Counted from the stretch's first letter, positions 1-5,423 are shown. The stretch is DNA of 7,694 nt from Actinomycetes bacterium (GCA_023450775.1 JAEXGP010000204.1:1-7694); one strand, 5' to 3'. The notes: generated by a model not told the origin, from the sequence alone. Program-made: numbers and translations.

Positions 1-1659
1 ACCCCGGGCCGCTCGGCCCTCACCGGTCTGGCCCTGGTGGCCGACGCGCCGTCGGGCGAGGTCGTCTGGCTGCCGGCCGGCGTGCTCACCCAGGTCGGCG
101 ACCAGCTCGACGCCGTGCTGTGCGGCGCCCCGGGCGTGGTCGGCCACGACGTGAAGCCGCTCATCCGCAGCCTGCTCGCCCTCGGTCGCGACGTCACCCG
201 GCTGGTGCTCGACACCAAGCTCGCCGCCTACCTGCTGGACCCGGCGGACACCGCCTACTCGCTCGCCGAGCTGCTCCGGCGCCACGCGGGCATGGAGCTC
301 GCCGGCGACGACGCCGCCGCACAGGGCCAGCTCGACCTCGACGGCACCGGGGTGGACGAGTCACAGCTGATCGCCCGCCAGGCGCTGGCGGTGGCCATGG
401 TCGCCGGTCCGATCGGCGAGTCCATGGAGGCGCACGGGCTCACGTCCCTCAACGACACCATCGAGGTCCCGCTCGTGCGGGTGCTGGCGCACATGGAGCA
501 CGTCGGCGTCGGGGTCGACGTCGAGGTGCTGCGCAAGCTCAACGCCTCGCTGACCGCGGAGTGCGAGGCCGAGCGCGCTGCGATCGTCGAGGCGGCGGGC
601 GAGGAGTTCAACGTCAACTCCACGCCCCAGCTGCGGGCCGTGCTCTTCGACAAGCTCGGCCTGACGCCGCAGAAGAAGACCAAGACCGGCTACTCCACGG
701 ACCAGGCCACGCTCGAGAAGCTGCAGGGCGAGCACCCGATCATCGACCACCTGCTCCGCTACCGCGAGGTCGAGAAGCTGCGCTCCACCTACGGCGAGGG
801 CCTGCTGGCCGAGGTCGCGCCCGACGGCCGCATCCACGCCACGTTCAACCAGACGGTCGCCCGCACCGGCCGGCTCAGCTCCGACGCCCCGAACCTGCAC
901 AACATCCCCGTGCGTTCCGAGGAGGGGCGGCGGTTCCGGGAGGCGTTCGTGCCGGCGCCGGGCCACGAGCTGCTGGTGGCGGACTACAACCAGATCGAGC
1001 TGCGGGTCATCGCGCACCTCGCCGAGGACCCCGGCCTCATCGAGGCGTTCACCACCGGCCAGGACATCCACAACACCACGGCCGCCCGGGTGTTCGGCGT
1101 GGACCCGTCCGAGGTCACGGTGGAGCAGCGCTCCAAGTCCAAGATGGTCTCGTACGGCCTGGCCTACGGCATGGAGGCCTACGGCCTGGGCCAGCGCCTC
1201 AACATCCCCACGTCCGAGGCGCAGGTCATCCTCGACGCCTACTTCGAGGCCTTCCCCAGCGTGAAGGCGTTCATGGAGCGGACCGTCGCCGAGGCACGGG
1301 ACCGCGGCTACACCGAGACGGTCTTCGGACGCCGGCGGCGGATCCCCGAGCTGAGCTCCAACCAGCGCAACGTGCGGATGGCGGGGGAGCGCCAGGCCAT
1401 GAACGCCCCCATCCAGGGCCTGGCCGCCGACATCTTCAAGGTGGCACTGGTCCGGCTGGACGCCGCACTCGCCGAGCGGGAGCTGGAAAGCCAGCTCATC
1501 CTGCAGGTGCACGACGAGGTGCTGGTCGAGGTGCCGGACGGCGAGCTCGACGCCGCCACCGACGCGGTCACGTTCGCCATGTCGGGCGCGTTCGACCTGC
1601 GGGTCCCGCTCGAGGTGAACCTGTCGCACGGCACGAGCTGGGCCGCGGCCAAGGGCTGA
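1..1659 (+). CDS. polA: DNA polymerase I, C-terminal part (5' end outside window)
   Basis: This is the 3' part of DNA polymerase I, the repair and Okazaki-fragment-processing polymerase. The frame is open from base 1, so the GTG at 37 is internal and the 5'-nuclease domain lies upstream of the window. The fragment is 552 residues. Residues 1 to about 160 correspond to the 3'-5' exonuclease fold, but the catalytic acidic residues are gone: the E. coli VGQNLKYD motif reads VGHDVKPL (139-162), and the YxxxD motif is not recognisable. The polymerase domain is intact. Motif A is DYNQIELR (982-1005); motif B has R, K and Y at four-residue steps (1129, 1141, 1153) followed by GLAYGM; motif C is QVHDEV (1504-1521). 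The motif B tyrosine replaces the phenylalanine of E. coli Pol I and matches the known M. tuberculosis enzyme. The protein probably polymerises without proofreading. Identification is secure from the motifs. Confidence 0.97.
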   Translation, partial: TPGRSALTGLALVADAPSGEVVWLPAGVLTQVGDQLDAVLCGAPGVVGHDVKPLIRSLLALGRDVTRLVLDTKLAAYLLDPADTAYSLAELLRRHAGMELAGDDAAAQGQLDLDGTGVDESQLIARQALAVAMVAGPIGESMEAHGLTSLNDTIEVPLVRVLAHMEHVGVGVDVEVLRKLNASLTAECEAERAAIVEAAGEEFNVNSTPQLRAVLFDKLGLTPQKKTKTGYSTDQATLEKLQGEHPIIDHLLRYREVEKLRSTYGEGLLAEVAPDGRIHATFNQTVARTGRLSSDAPNLHNIPVRSEEGRRFREAFVPAPGHELLVADYNQIELRVIAHLAEDPGLIEAFTTGQDIHNTTAARVFGVDPSEVTVEQRSKSKMVSYGLAYGMEAYGLGQRLNIPTSEAQVILDAYFEAFPSVKAFMERTVAEARDRGYTETVFGRRRRIPELSSNQRNVRMAGERQAMNAPIQGLAADIFKVALVRLDAALAERELESQLILQVHDEVLVEVPDGELDAATDAVTFAMSGAFDLRVPLEVNLSHGTSWAAAKG

Positions 1660-1682
1660 GCACCCGCCGCCCCACCGGCGAC

Positions 1683-1717
1683 GACAGGTTCCGCCCCGGG
1701 CGCGTCCGGACCGTGCG
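1683..1717. repeat. 35-bp imperfect direct repeat, upstream copy (A)
   Basis: This segment matches 2699-2733 without gaps at 31 of 35 positions (mismatches at 1697, 1699, 1709 and 1710). It begins GACAGGTTCCGCCC and ends CCGTGCG. It lies 23 bp after the polA stop and 50 bp before the AbiEi-like gene, so the two copies flank that gene. Copy A lacks the right arm that makes copy B a hairpin. It could be a remnant of an earlier copy of the gene's 3' end, or a dispersed genomic repeat. The rest of the 108-bp gap holds no other recognised signal besides the proposed -10 box at 1756. Confidence 0.7.
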
Positions 1718-1755
1718 CTGAGGGCCAGAGCGCGGCGGCTGTCCGACCCCGACGG

Positions 1756-1761
1756 CACGAT
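1756..1761 (+). promoter_or_regulatory. Possible -10 box of a leaderless transcript
   Basis: CACGAT lies exactly 6 bases before the ATG at 1768, and no Shine-Dalgarno sequence is visible. The methyltransferase gene has CATGAT at the same distance from its ATG. Both fit the A2 and T6 positions of the actinobacterial TANNNT -10 element, which would place transcription start at or near the ATG. No convincing -35 is seen. This is inference from spacing and the shared pattern. Confidence 0.4.
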
Positions 1762-1767
1762 GTCGGC

Positions 1768-2715
1768 ATGCGATACGACGCCGTGGGCGCCGTGTCGAGC
1801 TCGGCGGCCTGCCGGCACGGTGTCGTCACCAGGAACCTGGCCGCCCGCAACGGACTCCACCGCAACCAGATCCGGCGCCTGATCGACCAGGGCGTGCTGC
1901 TCGAACCGGCCCCCGGGGTGCTCGTGCTGTCGGCGGTCGCGCCGTCGTGGGAGCAGCGAGTCGCCATCGCGACCGCGGCCGGCGGCGACCACGCCGTGGC
2001 GTCGCACCGGTGCGCTGCCCGGCTCCATCGTCTCGACGGGTGGCTGGACTTCCCGGACGTCGAGGTCAGCTCGCTACGTCGGTACAGGGCCCGTGTCGAC
2101 GCCGTGGTCCACCACGTGGGCGTGCTCGAGTGGTGCGACGTGGTCGAGATCGACGGCATCCGCACCACCGGCCTGGCCCGCACGCTCGCGGACCTCGGCG
2201 CGGTCGTCGGAGCGGATCAGGTGGAGCGTGCGCTCGACGACGCTCGACGGCGGGGGACCAGCCTCCGCTGGATCGACCAGACGGCACGGCGCCTGCACCG
2301 ACCGGGACGAGCCGGCCCGGCGACGCTGCTGCGTTCGCTCGGGCAGATCGCACCGGACGAGGCGGTGCGGGGCTCGTGGTTCGAGAAGGTCGTCGAGCTG
2401 ATGCTCGACGACCCCCGGATCCCCGAACTGGTCCGCCAGCACGTCGTCCGCGATCCGGCCGGTCGGTTCGTCGCCCAGCTCGACCTGGCGGTGCCGTCGC
2501 TCCGCCACGGGATCGAGGCGCACAGCAGGGAGTTCCACTTCGGTCGCGCGGCGGAGGCGAGGGACGAGGACCGAGATCACCGGCTGTCCGCAGTCGGATG
2601 GGACGTCACGTACCTCGGCTTCGCCTCCATCCGCCGCCCGCCCGACACGGTGGAGCTGATCGCCGCCATCCTCGACCACCGCCGCCAACTGCTCCGCGGA
2701 CAGGTTCCGCCCTGA
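1768..2715 (+). CDS. AbiEi-like winged-helix protein with DUF559/Vsr-like C-terminal domain
   Basis: This 315-residue protein looks like the 'type IV toxin-antitoxin AbiEi family antitoxin domain' proteins common in actinobacteria. Residues about 13-55 (VVTRNLAARNGLHRNQIRRL, then GVL and PGVLVL) have the helix-turn-helix plus wing pattern of the AbiEi N-terminal domain. Residues about 200-305 resemble the DUF559/Vsr-like PD-(D/E)XK fold: SWFE (E206), QLDLAVP (D239), GIEAH (E250), FH (H257), then R-rich RDEDRDH and L-x-x-x-GW. The usual acidic and histidine positions are kept, so nuclease activity is possible but unproven. No AbiEii-like nucleotidyltransferase toxin lies next to it; the next gene is a methyltransferase. 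The ATG at 1768 is chosen because the homologous region starts just after it and a -10-like CACGAT sits 6 bases upstream. The gene separates polA from rpsA and is flanked by a direct repeat, which suggests an accessory insertion. Biological role is unknown. Confidence 0.8.
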   Translation: MRYDAVGAVSSSAACRHGVVTRNLAARNGLHRNQIRRLIDQGVLLEPAPGVLVLSAVAPSWEQRVAIATAAGGDHAVASHRCAARLHRLDGWLDFPDVEVSSLRRYRARVDAVVHHVGVLEWCDVVEIDGIRTTGLARTLADLGAVVGADQVERALDDARRRGTSLRWIDQTARRLHRPGRAGPATLLRSLGQIAPDEAVRGSWFEKVVELMLDDPRIPELVRQHVVRDPAGRFVAQLDLAVPSLRHGIEAHSREFHFGRAAEARDEDRDHRLSAVGWDVTYLGFASIRRPPDTVELIAAILDHRRQLLRGQVPP

Positions 2716-2733
2716 GCGCGTCCGATCCGTGCG
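2699..2733. repeat. 35-bp imperfect direct repeat, downstream copy (B)
   Basis: This is the partner of 1683-1717, at a constant offset of 1016 bp and with 31 of 35 identical bases. It covers the last five codons and the stop of the AbiEi-like gene (coding for QVPP then TGA) and continues past the stop. Because identity continues past the stop codon, shared protein-coding constraint alone does not explain it. Confidence 0.7.
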
Positions 2734-2749
2734 GTCGGGGCGGAACCTG
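2701..2749 (+). terminator. Hairpin over the AbiEi-like stop codon, possible terminator
   Basis: CAGGTTCCGCCC (2701-2712) is perfectly complementary to GGGCGGAACCTG (2738-2749). The 25-base loop contains the TGA stop and a smaller helix that begins with CCGA/TCGG (2722-2725 with 2735-2738, sharing G2738 with the outer stem). There is no T-run after the stem. A role in ending transcription of the AbiEi-like gene is plausible, but the left arm also belongs to the dispersed 35-bp repeat, so a REP-like repeat element is an alternative. The 107-bp gap to the next gene shows nothing else except the proposed -10 box. Confidence 0.5.
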
Positions 2750-2810
2750 GCCGGGGTGGGGCGACGAGAGGACGGACCGGGCCGGATCGGCGCCGGGACC
2801 GCCCCTGCAC

Positions 2811-2816
2811 CATGAT
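2811..2816 (+). promoter_or_regulatory. Possible -10 box of a leaderless transcript
   Basis: CATGAT stands 6 bases before the ATG at 2823, the same geometry as CACGAT before the AbiEi-like gene. No ribosome binding site is visible upstream, which fits a leaderless message. No clear -35 element is present. The short motif could occur by chance. Confidence 0.4.
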
Positions 2817-2822
2817 CGTGCG

Positions 2823-3614
2823 ATGACCGATCCCGACCGCCACTGGTTCGAGGACATCGCGGATCACGTGGGCCCCGCGTACCTGCGGTACTCGTTCACG
2901 ATGGGCACCGAGCAGGAGGTGGCCTTCCTGGTCGAGCTGCTCGGGCTGGAGCCGGGCATGCGGGTGCTCGACGTGGGCTGCGGTCCCGGCCGTCACGCCC
3001 TGGCGCTCGCGCGTCGGGGCATCGAGGTGCTCGGCGTCGACATCAGCGAGCGCTTCGTCGAGGTGGCGGTCGAGGTCGCCGACCGGGAGGGCCTCTCGGA
3101 CCTCGCTCGCTTCGAGCGCGCCGACGCCCGGGCGATGCAGGGTGACGACCGCTTCGACGCCACGGTCAGCGGCGACGAGGGCTTCGACGCCGCCATCTCG
3201 CTGTGCCAGGGCGCGTTCGGCCTGGGCGGGCCGCCCGACGTGGGCGACCCGCAGAACCTGGCCGCGGACACGGCGGTCCTCGGCGGCATCCGGGCCGCCC
3301 TCCGCCCGGGTGGGCGGTGCGCCGTGTCGGCGTTCTCCTCGTACTTCCAGGTCCGGTGGCTGGAGGAGACCGACACGTTCGACGCTGCGGGCGGCGTCAA
3401 CCACGAGCGAACCGAGCTGCTCGACAGCGAGGGCACCCGCGCCGAGGCCGACCTGTGGACGACCTGCTACACGCCTCGGGAGCTGCGGCTGGTCGCCGAG
3501 CGCTCGGGCCTGCTGGTCGACCACATCTGGTCGGTCACCCCCGGCGGCTACGACATGACGCCACCCACGATCGACACCCACGAGTTCCTGCTGGTCGCCC
3601 GCACGCCCTCCTGA
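2823..3614 (+). CDS. Class I SAM-dependent methyltransferase
   Basis: This 263-residue protein has the seven-stranded Rossmann methyltransferase fold. Motif I is VLDVGCGPGRHALAL (residues 48-62), binding S-adenosylmethionine. The acidic ribose-contact strand is VLGVDIS (69-75), the adenine-contact loop is around ERADARAM (98-105), motif IV is FDAAISLCQGAFG (121-133), and the post-motif is LRPGGRCAVSAFS (160-172). The C-terminal half (LWTTCYTPREL, then a final HEFLLVAR strand) is typical of Methyltransf_11/25-type enzymes that act on small molecules, but the substrate cannot be told. The reading frame is open further upstream; the ATG at 2823 is chosen because the upstream translation is arginine/proline-rich shadow sequence of the AbiEi-like gene and the conserved protein begins here. 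A ten-residue segment just before motif IV is duplicated (108-117 and 118-127). The gene is not obviously linked to either neighbour in function. Confidence 0.88.
   Translation: MTDPDRHWFEDIADHVGPAYLRYSFTMGTEQEVAFLVELLGLEPGMRVLDVGCGPGRHALALARRGIEVLGVDISERFVEVAVEVADREGLSDLARFERADARAMQGDDRFDATVSGDEGFDAAISLCQGAFGLGGPPDVGDPQNLAADTAVLGGIRAALRPGGRCAVSAFSSYFQVRWLEETDTFDAAGGVNHERTELLDSEGTRAEADLWTTCYTPRELRLVAERSGLLVDHIWSVTPGGYDMTPPTIDTHEFLLVARTPS
3144..3203 (+). repeat. In-frame 30-bp tandem duplication inside the methyltransferase
   Basis: Codons 3144-3173 (DDRFDATVSG) and 3174-3203 (DEGFDAAISL) repeat a D-[DE]-x-F-D-A-x-[VI]-S pattern. Over the first 24 bases of each unit 19 are identical. Copy 2 is the expected motif IV position (FDAAIS followed by LCQGAFG); copy 1 looks like an added, diverging copy. 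Confidence 0.6.
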
Positions 3615-3685
3615 CCCACCCCGACCGGGGGGACAACTGCGGGGAACCGGGGGAGCGGGCCTTTCGGGCGGCGGCGTGGGTCGGG

Positions 3686-3691
3686 TAGGGT
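3686..3691 (+). promoter_or_regulatory. Probable -10 box of the rpsA promoter
   Basis: TAGGGT fits the actinobacterial TANNNT -10 consensus and lies 51 bases before the rpsA GTG. TTCGGG at 3663-3668 is 17 bases upstream and is only a weak -35 candidate. A start near 3698 would give a 5' leader of about 45 bases containing the hairpin at 3708-3722. Confidence 0.55.
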
Positions 3692-3707
3692 GGCACGTTC
3701 CATTCCT

Positions 3708-3722
3708 GGGCGCGTCGCGCCC
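3708..3722 (+). other. Hairpin in the rpsA leader
   Basis: GGGCGC (3708-3713) pairs perfectly with GCGCCC (3717-3722) around a three-base loop, 20 bases before the rpsA start. S1 is known to control its own translation through leader structure in E. coli; whether this small stem does so here is unknown. In DNA this rich in GC, a 6-bp stem can also be chance. Confidence 0.4.
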
Positions 3723-3742
3723 CCGATCAGAAGCAGTCTCAC

Positions 3743-5083
3743 GTGTCCGACACCACCATCGCCGACTACACACCCCGCCAGATCATCGAGGACGACCTCG
3801 GTGGCATGTCCCTGGACGACGCCATGGCCGCGACCATGGTCGACGTCGAGGACGGTCAGCTGGTGACCGGCACGGTGGTCAAGGTCGACCGGGACGAGGT
3901 CCTGCTCGACATCGGCTACAAGTCCGAGGGCGTCATCCCCAACCGGGAGCTCTCGATCCGCAACGAGGTCGACCCCAACGAGGTCGTCTCGATCGGTGAC
4001 GAGGTCGAGGCCCTTGTCCTCCAGAAGGAGGACAAGGAAGGCCGCCTGATCCTGTCCAAGAAGCGGGCCCAGTACGAGCGGGCCTGGGGCACGATCGAGA
4101 AGATCAAGGAGGAGGAGGGCGTCGTCTCCGGTCCGGTCATCGAGGTCGTCAAGGGCGGCCTGATCCTGGACATCGGCCTCCGCGGCTTCCTGCCCGCCTC
4201 GCTCGTCGAGCTCCGCCGGGTCCGGGACCTGCAGCCCTACGTCGGCCGCAGCCTCGAGGCCAAGATCATCGAGCTCGACAAGAACCGCAACAACGTCGTG
4301 CTGTCCCGTCGGCCCTGGCTCGAGGAGACGCAGAAGGAGCAGCGCGAGGACTTCCTCGCCAACCTCAAGCCCGGCGAGCGCCGCAAGGGCGTGGTCTCCA
4401 GCGTCGTCAACTTCGGTGCCTTCGTGGACCTGGGCGGCATGGACGGCCTCATCCACGTCTCCGAGCTGTCCTGGAAGCACGTCGACCACCCGGGTTCGGT
4501 CGTGGCCGTCGGCGACGAGGTCGAGGTCGAGGTGCTCGAGGTCGACCTGGACCGGGAGCGCATCTCGCTGTCGCTCAAGGCCACCCAGCAGGACCCGTGG
4601 CAGGAGTTCGCCTCCAACCACCAGGTCGGCGAGCTGGTCTACGGCCGTGTCACCAAGCTGGTGCCCTTCGGTGCGTTCATCCAGGTGGGCGACGGCATCG
4701 AGGGCCTGGTGCACATCTCCGAGATGTCGGCGCACCACGTGGACCTGCCCGAGCAGGTCGTCACGCCGGGTGAGGAGCTCTGGGTCAAGATCATCGACCT
4801 GGACCTCGACCGCCGCCGCATCAGCTTGTCGATCAAGCAGGCCGCCGAGGGTGGCATCGTCGCCGCCGAGTACCAGGAGCACTTCGGCGAGCAGAACTAC
4901 GACGCCGAGGGCAACTACATCGGTGCGCCGGTCGGCGACGAGACCACCGAGGGCCAGGAGGCGTGGGAGCAGTACTACGCCGAGCAGGGCTTCGGCACCG
5001 CCGAGTCCGACGCCGAGGGGGCCGTCGAGGCCGCTGCGGCCGAGGACGGCGCCACCGCCGAGGGTGCCGACCCCGAGGCCTGA
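3743..5083 (+). CDS. rpsA: 30S ribosomal protein S1
   Basis: This 446-residue protein has four S1 RNA-binding (OB-fold) repeats at about residues 38-108, 126-190, 211-280 and 296-365. It matches the four-repeat actinobacterial form rather than the six-repeat E. coli form. Repeats 3 and 4 have the classic signature: VVNFGAFVDL with GLIHVSELS, and LVPFGAFIQV with GLVHISEMS. Repeats 1 and 2 are the diverged, ribosome-docking type (LDIGYKSEGVIPNREL, LDIGLRGFLPASLVEL). The protein binds mRNA and helps initiation on the small subunit. The tail from about 370 is acidic and rich in Ala, Glu and Gly, with no recognised fold. The start is the GTG at 3743 (MSDTTIADYTPRQI); only a weak purine stretch (AGAAG, 3729-3733) precedes it. 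It has its own likely promoter (TAGGGT at 3686) and a strong terminator at 5168. In mycobacteria rpsA directly follows polA; here two accessory genes intervene. Confidence 0.97.
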   Translation: MSDTTIADYTPRQIIEDDLGGMSLDDAMAATMVDVEDGQLVTGTVVKVDRDEVLLDIGYKSEGVIPNRELSIRNEVDPNEVVSIGDEVEALVLQKEDKEGRLILSKKRAQYERAWGTIEKIKEEEGVVSGPVIEVVKGGLILDIGLRGFLPASLVELRRVRDLQPYVGRSLEAKIIELDKNRNNVVLSRRPWLEETQKEQREDFLANLKPGERRKGVVSSVVNFGAFVDLGGMDGLIHVSELSWKHVDHPGSVVAVGDEVEVEVLEVDLDRERISLSLKATQQDPWQEFASNHQVGELVYGRVTKLVPFGAFIQVGDGIEGLVHISEMSAHHVDLPEQVVTPGEELWVKIIDLDLDRRRISLSIKQAAEGGIVAAEYQEHFGEQNYDAEGNYIGAPVGDETTEGQEAWEQYYAEQGFGTAESDAEGAVEAAAAEDGATAEGADPEA

Positions 5084-5155
5084 GCGGCCGGGAGCGGGCA
5101 CACGGCCTGAGCGCCGGGAGCGGGCACACGGCCTGAGCAGCCAGAGCCGGCACCA
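5077..5155 (+). repeat. Three-unit tandem repeat spanning the rpsA stop codon
   Basis: Unit 1 (5077-5103, 27 bp) and unit 2 (5104-5129, 26 bp) are identical apart from one missing G; unit 3 (5130-5155) is diverged. Each begins GGCCTGAGC and the first two end GGGAGCGGGCACAC. The rpsA TGA at 5081 lies in unit 1, so each unit carries a copy of the stop. The second TGA (5108) is in the rpsA frame and the third (5134) is shifted by one. Replication slippage at the gene end is the simplest origin. Confidence 0.8.
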
Positions 5156-5167
5156 ACCGAGATCCAC

Positions 5168-5197
5168 CGGAACGGCCCCCGGAAGGGGGCCGTTCCG
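5168..5197 (+). terminator. Strong hairpin terminator after rpsA
   Basis: A perfect 13-bp stem (5168-5180 with 5185-5197) is capped by a GGAA tetraloop of the GNRA type. The core arm is GGAACGGCCCCC. No T-run follows, which is usual for high-GC actinobacterial terminators. It lies 85 bp after the rpsA stop and separates rpsA from the pilus operon. Between here and 5313 no gene is seen; there is a GGGCGCC-type short repeat near 5229 and a weak inverted repeat (CGTTGG 5264 with CCAACG 5295). Confidence 0.8.
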
Positions 5198-5316
5198 CGT
5201 CCCGGCGCGCCCGCGAACCCCGTCCACGAGGGCGCCAGGGCGCCCGAACGACACCTCGGGGGCCGTTGGAACGACCGGGTGCAGGGCGTGCGACCCAACG
5301 AAATGGTCCAAAAGAT

Positions 5317-5343
5317 TCAGGCCCGCCGCCTTTCGGCCGAGTG
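5317..5343 (+). promoter_or_regulatory. Possible sigma-28/WhiG-type promoter for the Tad pilus operon
   Basis: TCAG (5317-5320), a spacer of exactly 15 bases, then GCCGAGTG (5336-5343) resembles the FliA/SigD/WhiG consensus TAAA-N15-GCCGATAA. The -10 matches at GCCGA and the -35 at two of four bases. It sits in the least GC-rich patch of the gap, and a start near 5350 would give a leader of about 78 bases before cpaB. The same bases also form an inverted repeat (GATTCA 5314-5319 with TGAATC 5342-5347), so a transcription-factor site or RNA hairpin is an alternative reading. Confidence 0.4.
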
Positions 5344-5351
5344 AATCACCA

Positions 5352-5416
5352 GCGGATGCTGCGCCCGGGGTGATGCCCCGTCCGCCGTGTCCGGAGCGTT
5401 GTCCCTACGCCCACGG
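5352..5416 (+). other. Structured 5' leader of the pilus operon
   Basis: The leader can form four helices: GCGGA 5352-5356 with TCCGC 5381-5385; CGGGG 5366-5370 with CCCCG 5376-5380, stacked directly on the first; CCGTG 5385-5389 with CACGG 5412-5416 (C5385 shared with the first helix); and GCGT 5396-5399 with ACGC 5407-5410 inside that. The last outer helix covers the start of the GGAG ribosome-binding site (5415-5418), so folding could limit cpaB translation. It does not match the c-di-GMP riboswitch consensus as I remember it. Function is conjecture. Confidence 0.4.
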
Positions 5417-5423
5417 AGCGGAG
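5415..5423 (+). promoter_or_regulatory. Ribosome binding site of cpaB
   Basis: The purine-rich GGAGCGGAG carries two overlapping Shine-Dalgarno options, GGAG at 5415 (9 bases from the GTG) and GGAG at 5420 (4 bases). It supports the GTG at 5428 as start. The first lies partly inside a leader helix. Confidence 0.65.

Noticed and set aside
361..2028. Long open frame on the minus strand opposite polA and the AbiEi-like gene
   Set aside because: It lies antisense to a protein with clear polymerase motifs, and its composition (Gly/Arg/Val-rich, low complexity) is what GC-rich codon bias produces on the opposite strand.
1947..2822. Upstream extension of the methyltransferase reading frame
   Set aside because: The translation is Arg/Pro/Gly-rich and overlaps the AbiEi-like gene in another frame; conserved methyltransferase sequence begins only at the ATG at 2823.
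3618..3629. CCCC-GACC-GGGG hairpin after the methyltransferase as terminator
   Set aside because: The four-base-pair stem is too weak to call, although no better terminator is seen there.
5264..5300. Inverted repeat CGTTGG/CCAACG as a possible operator
   Set aside because: Six base pairs with a 25-base spacer are expected by chance in such sequence, and no partner copy was found.
3548..5311. 587-codon minus-strand open frame opposite rpsA
   Set aside because: Its repetitive Asp/Leu/Val-rich translation mirrors the S1 repeats; it crosses the rpsA terminator and has no recognisable domain.
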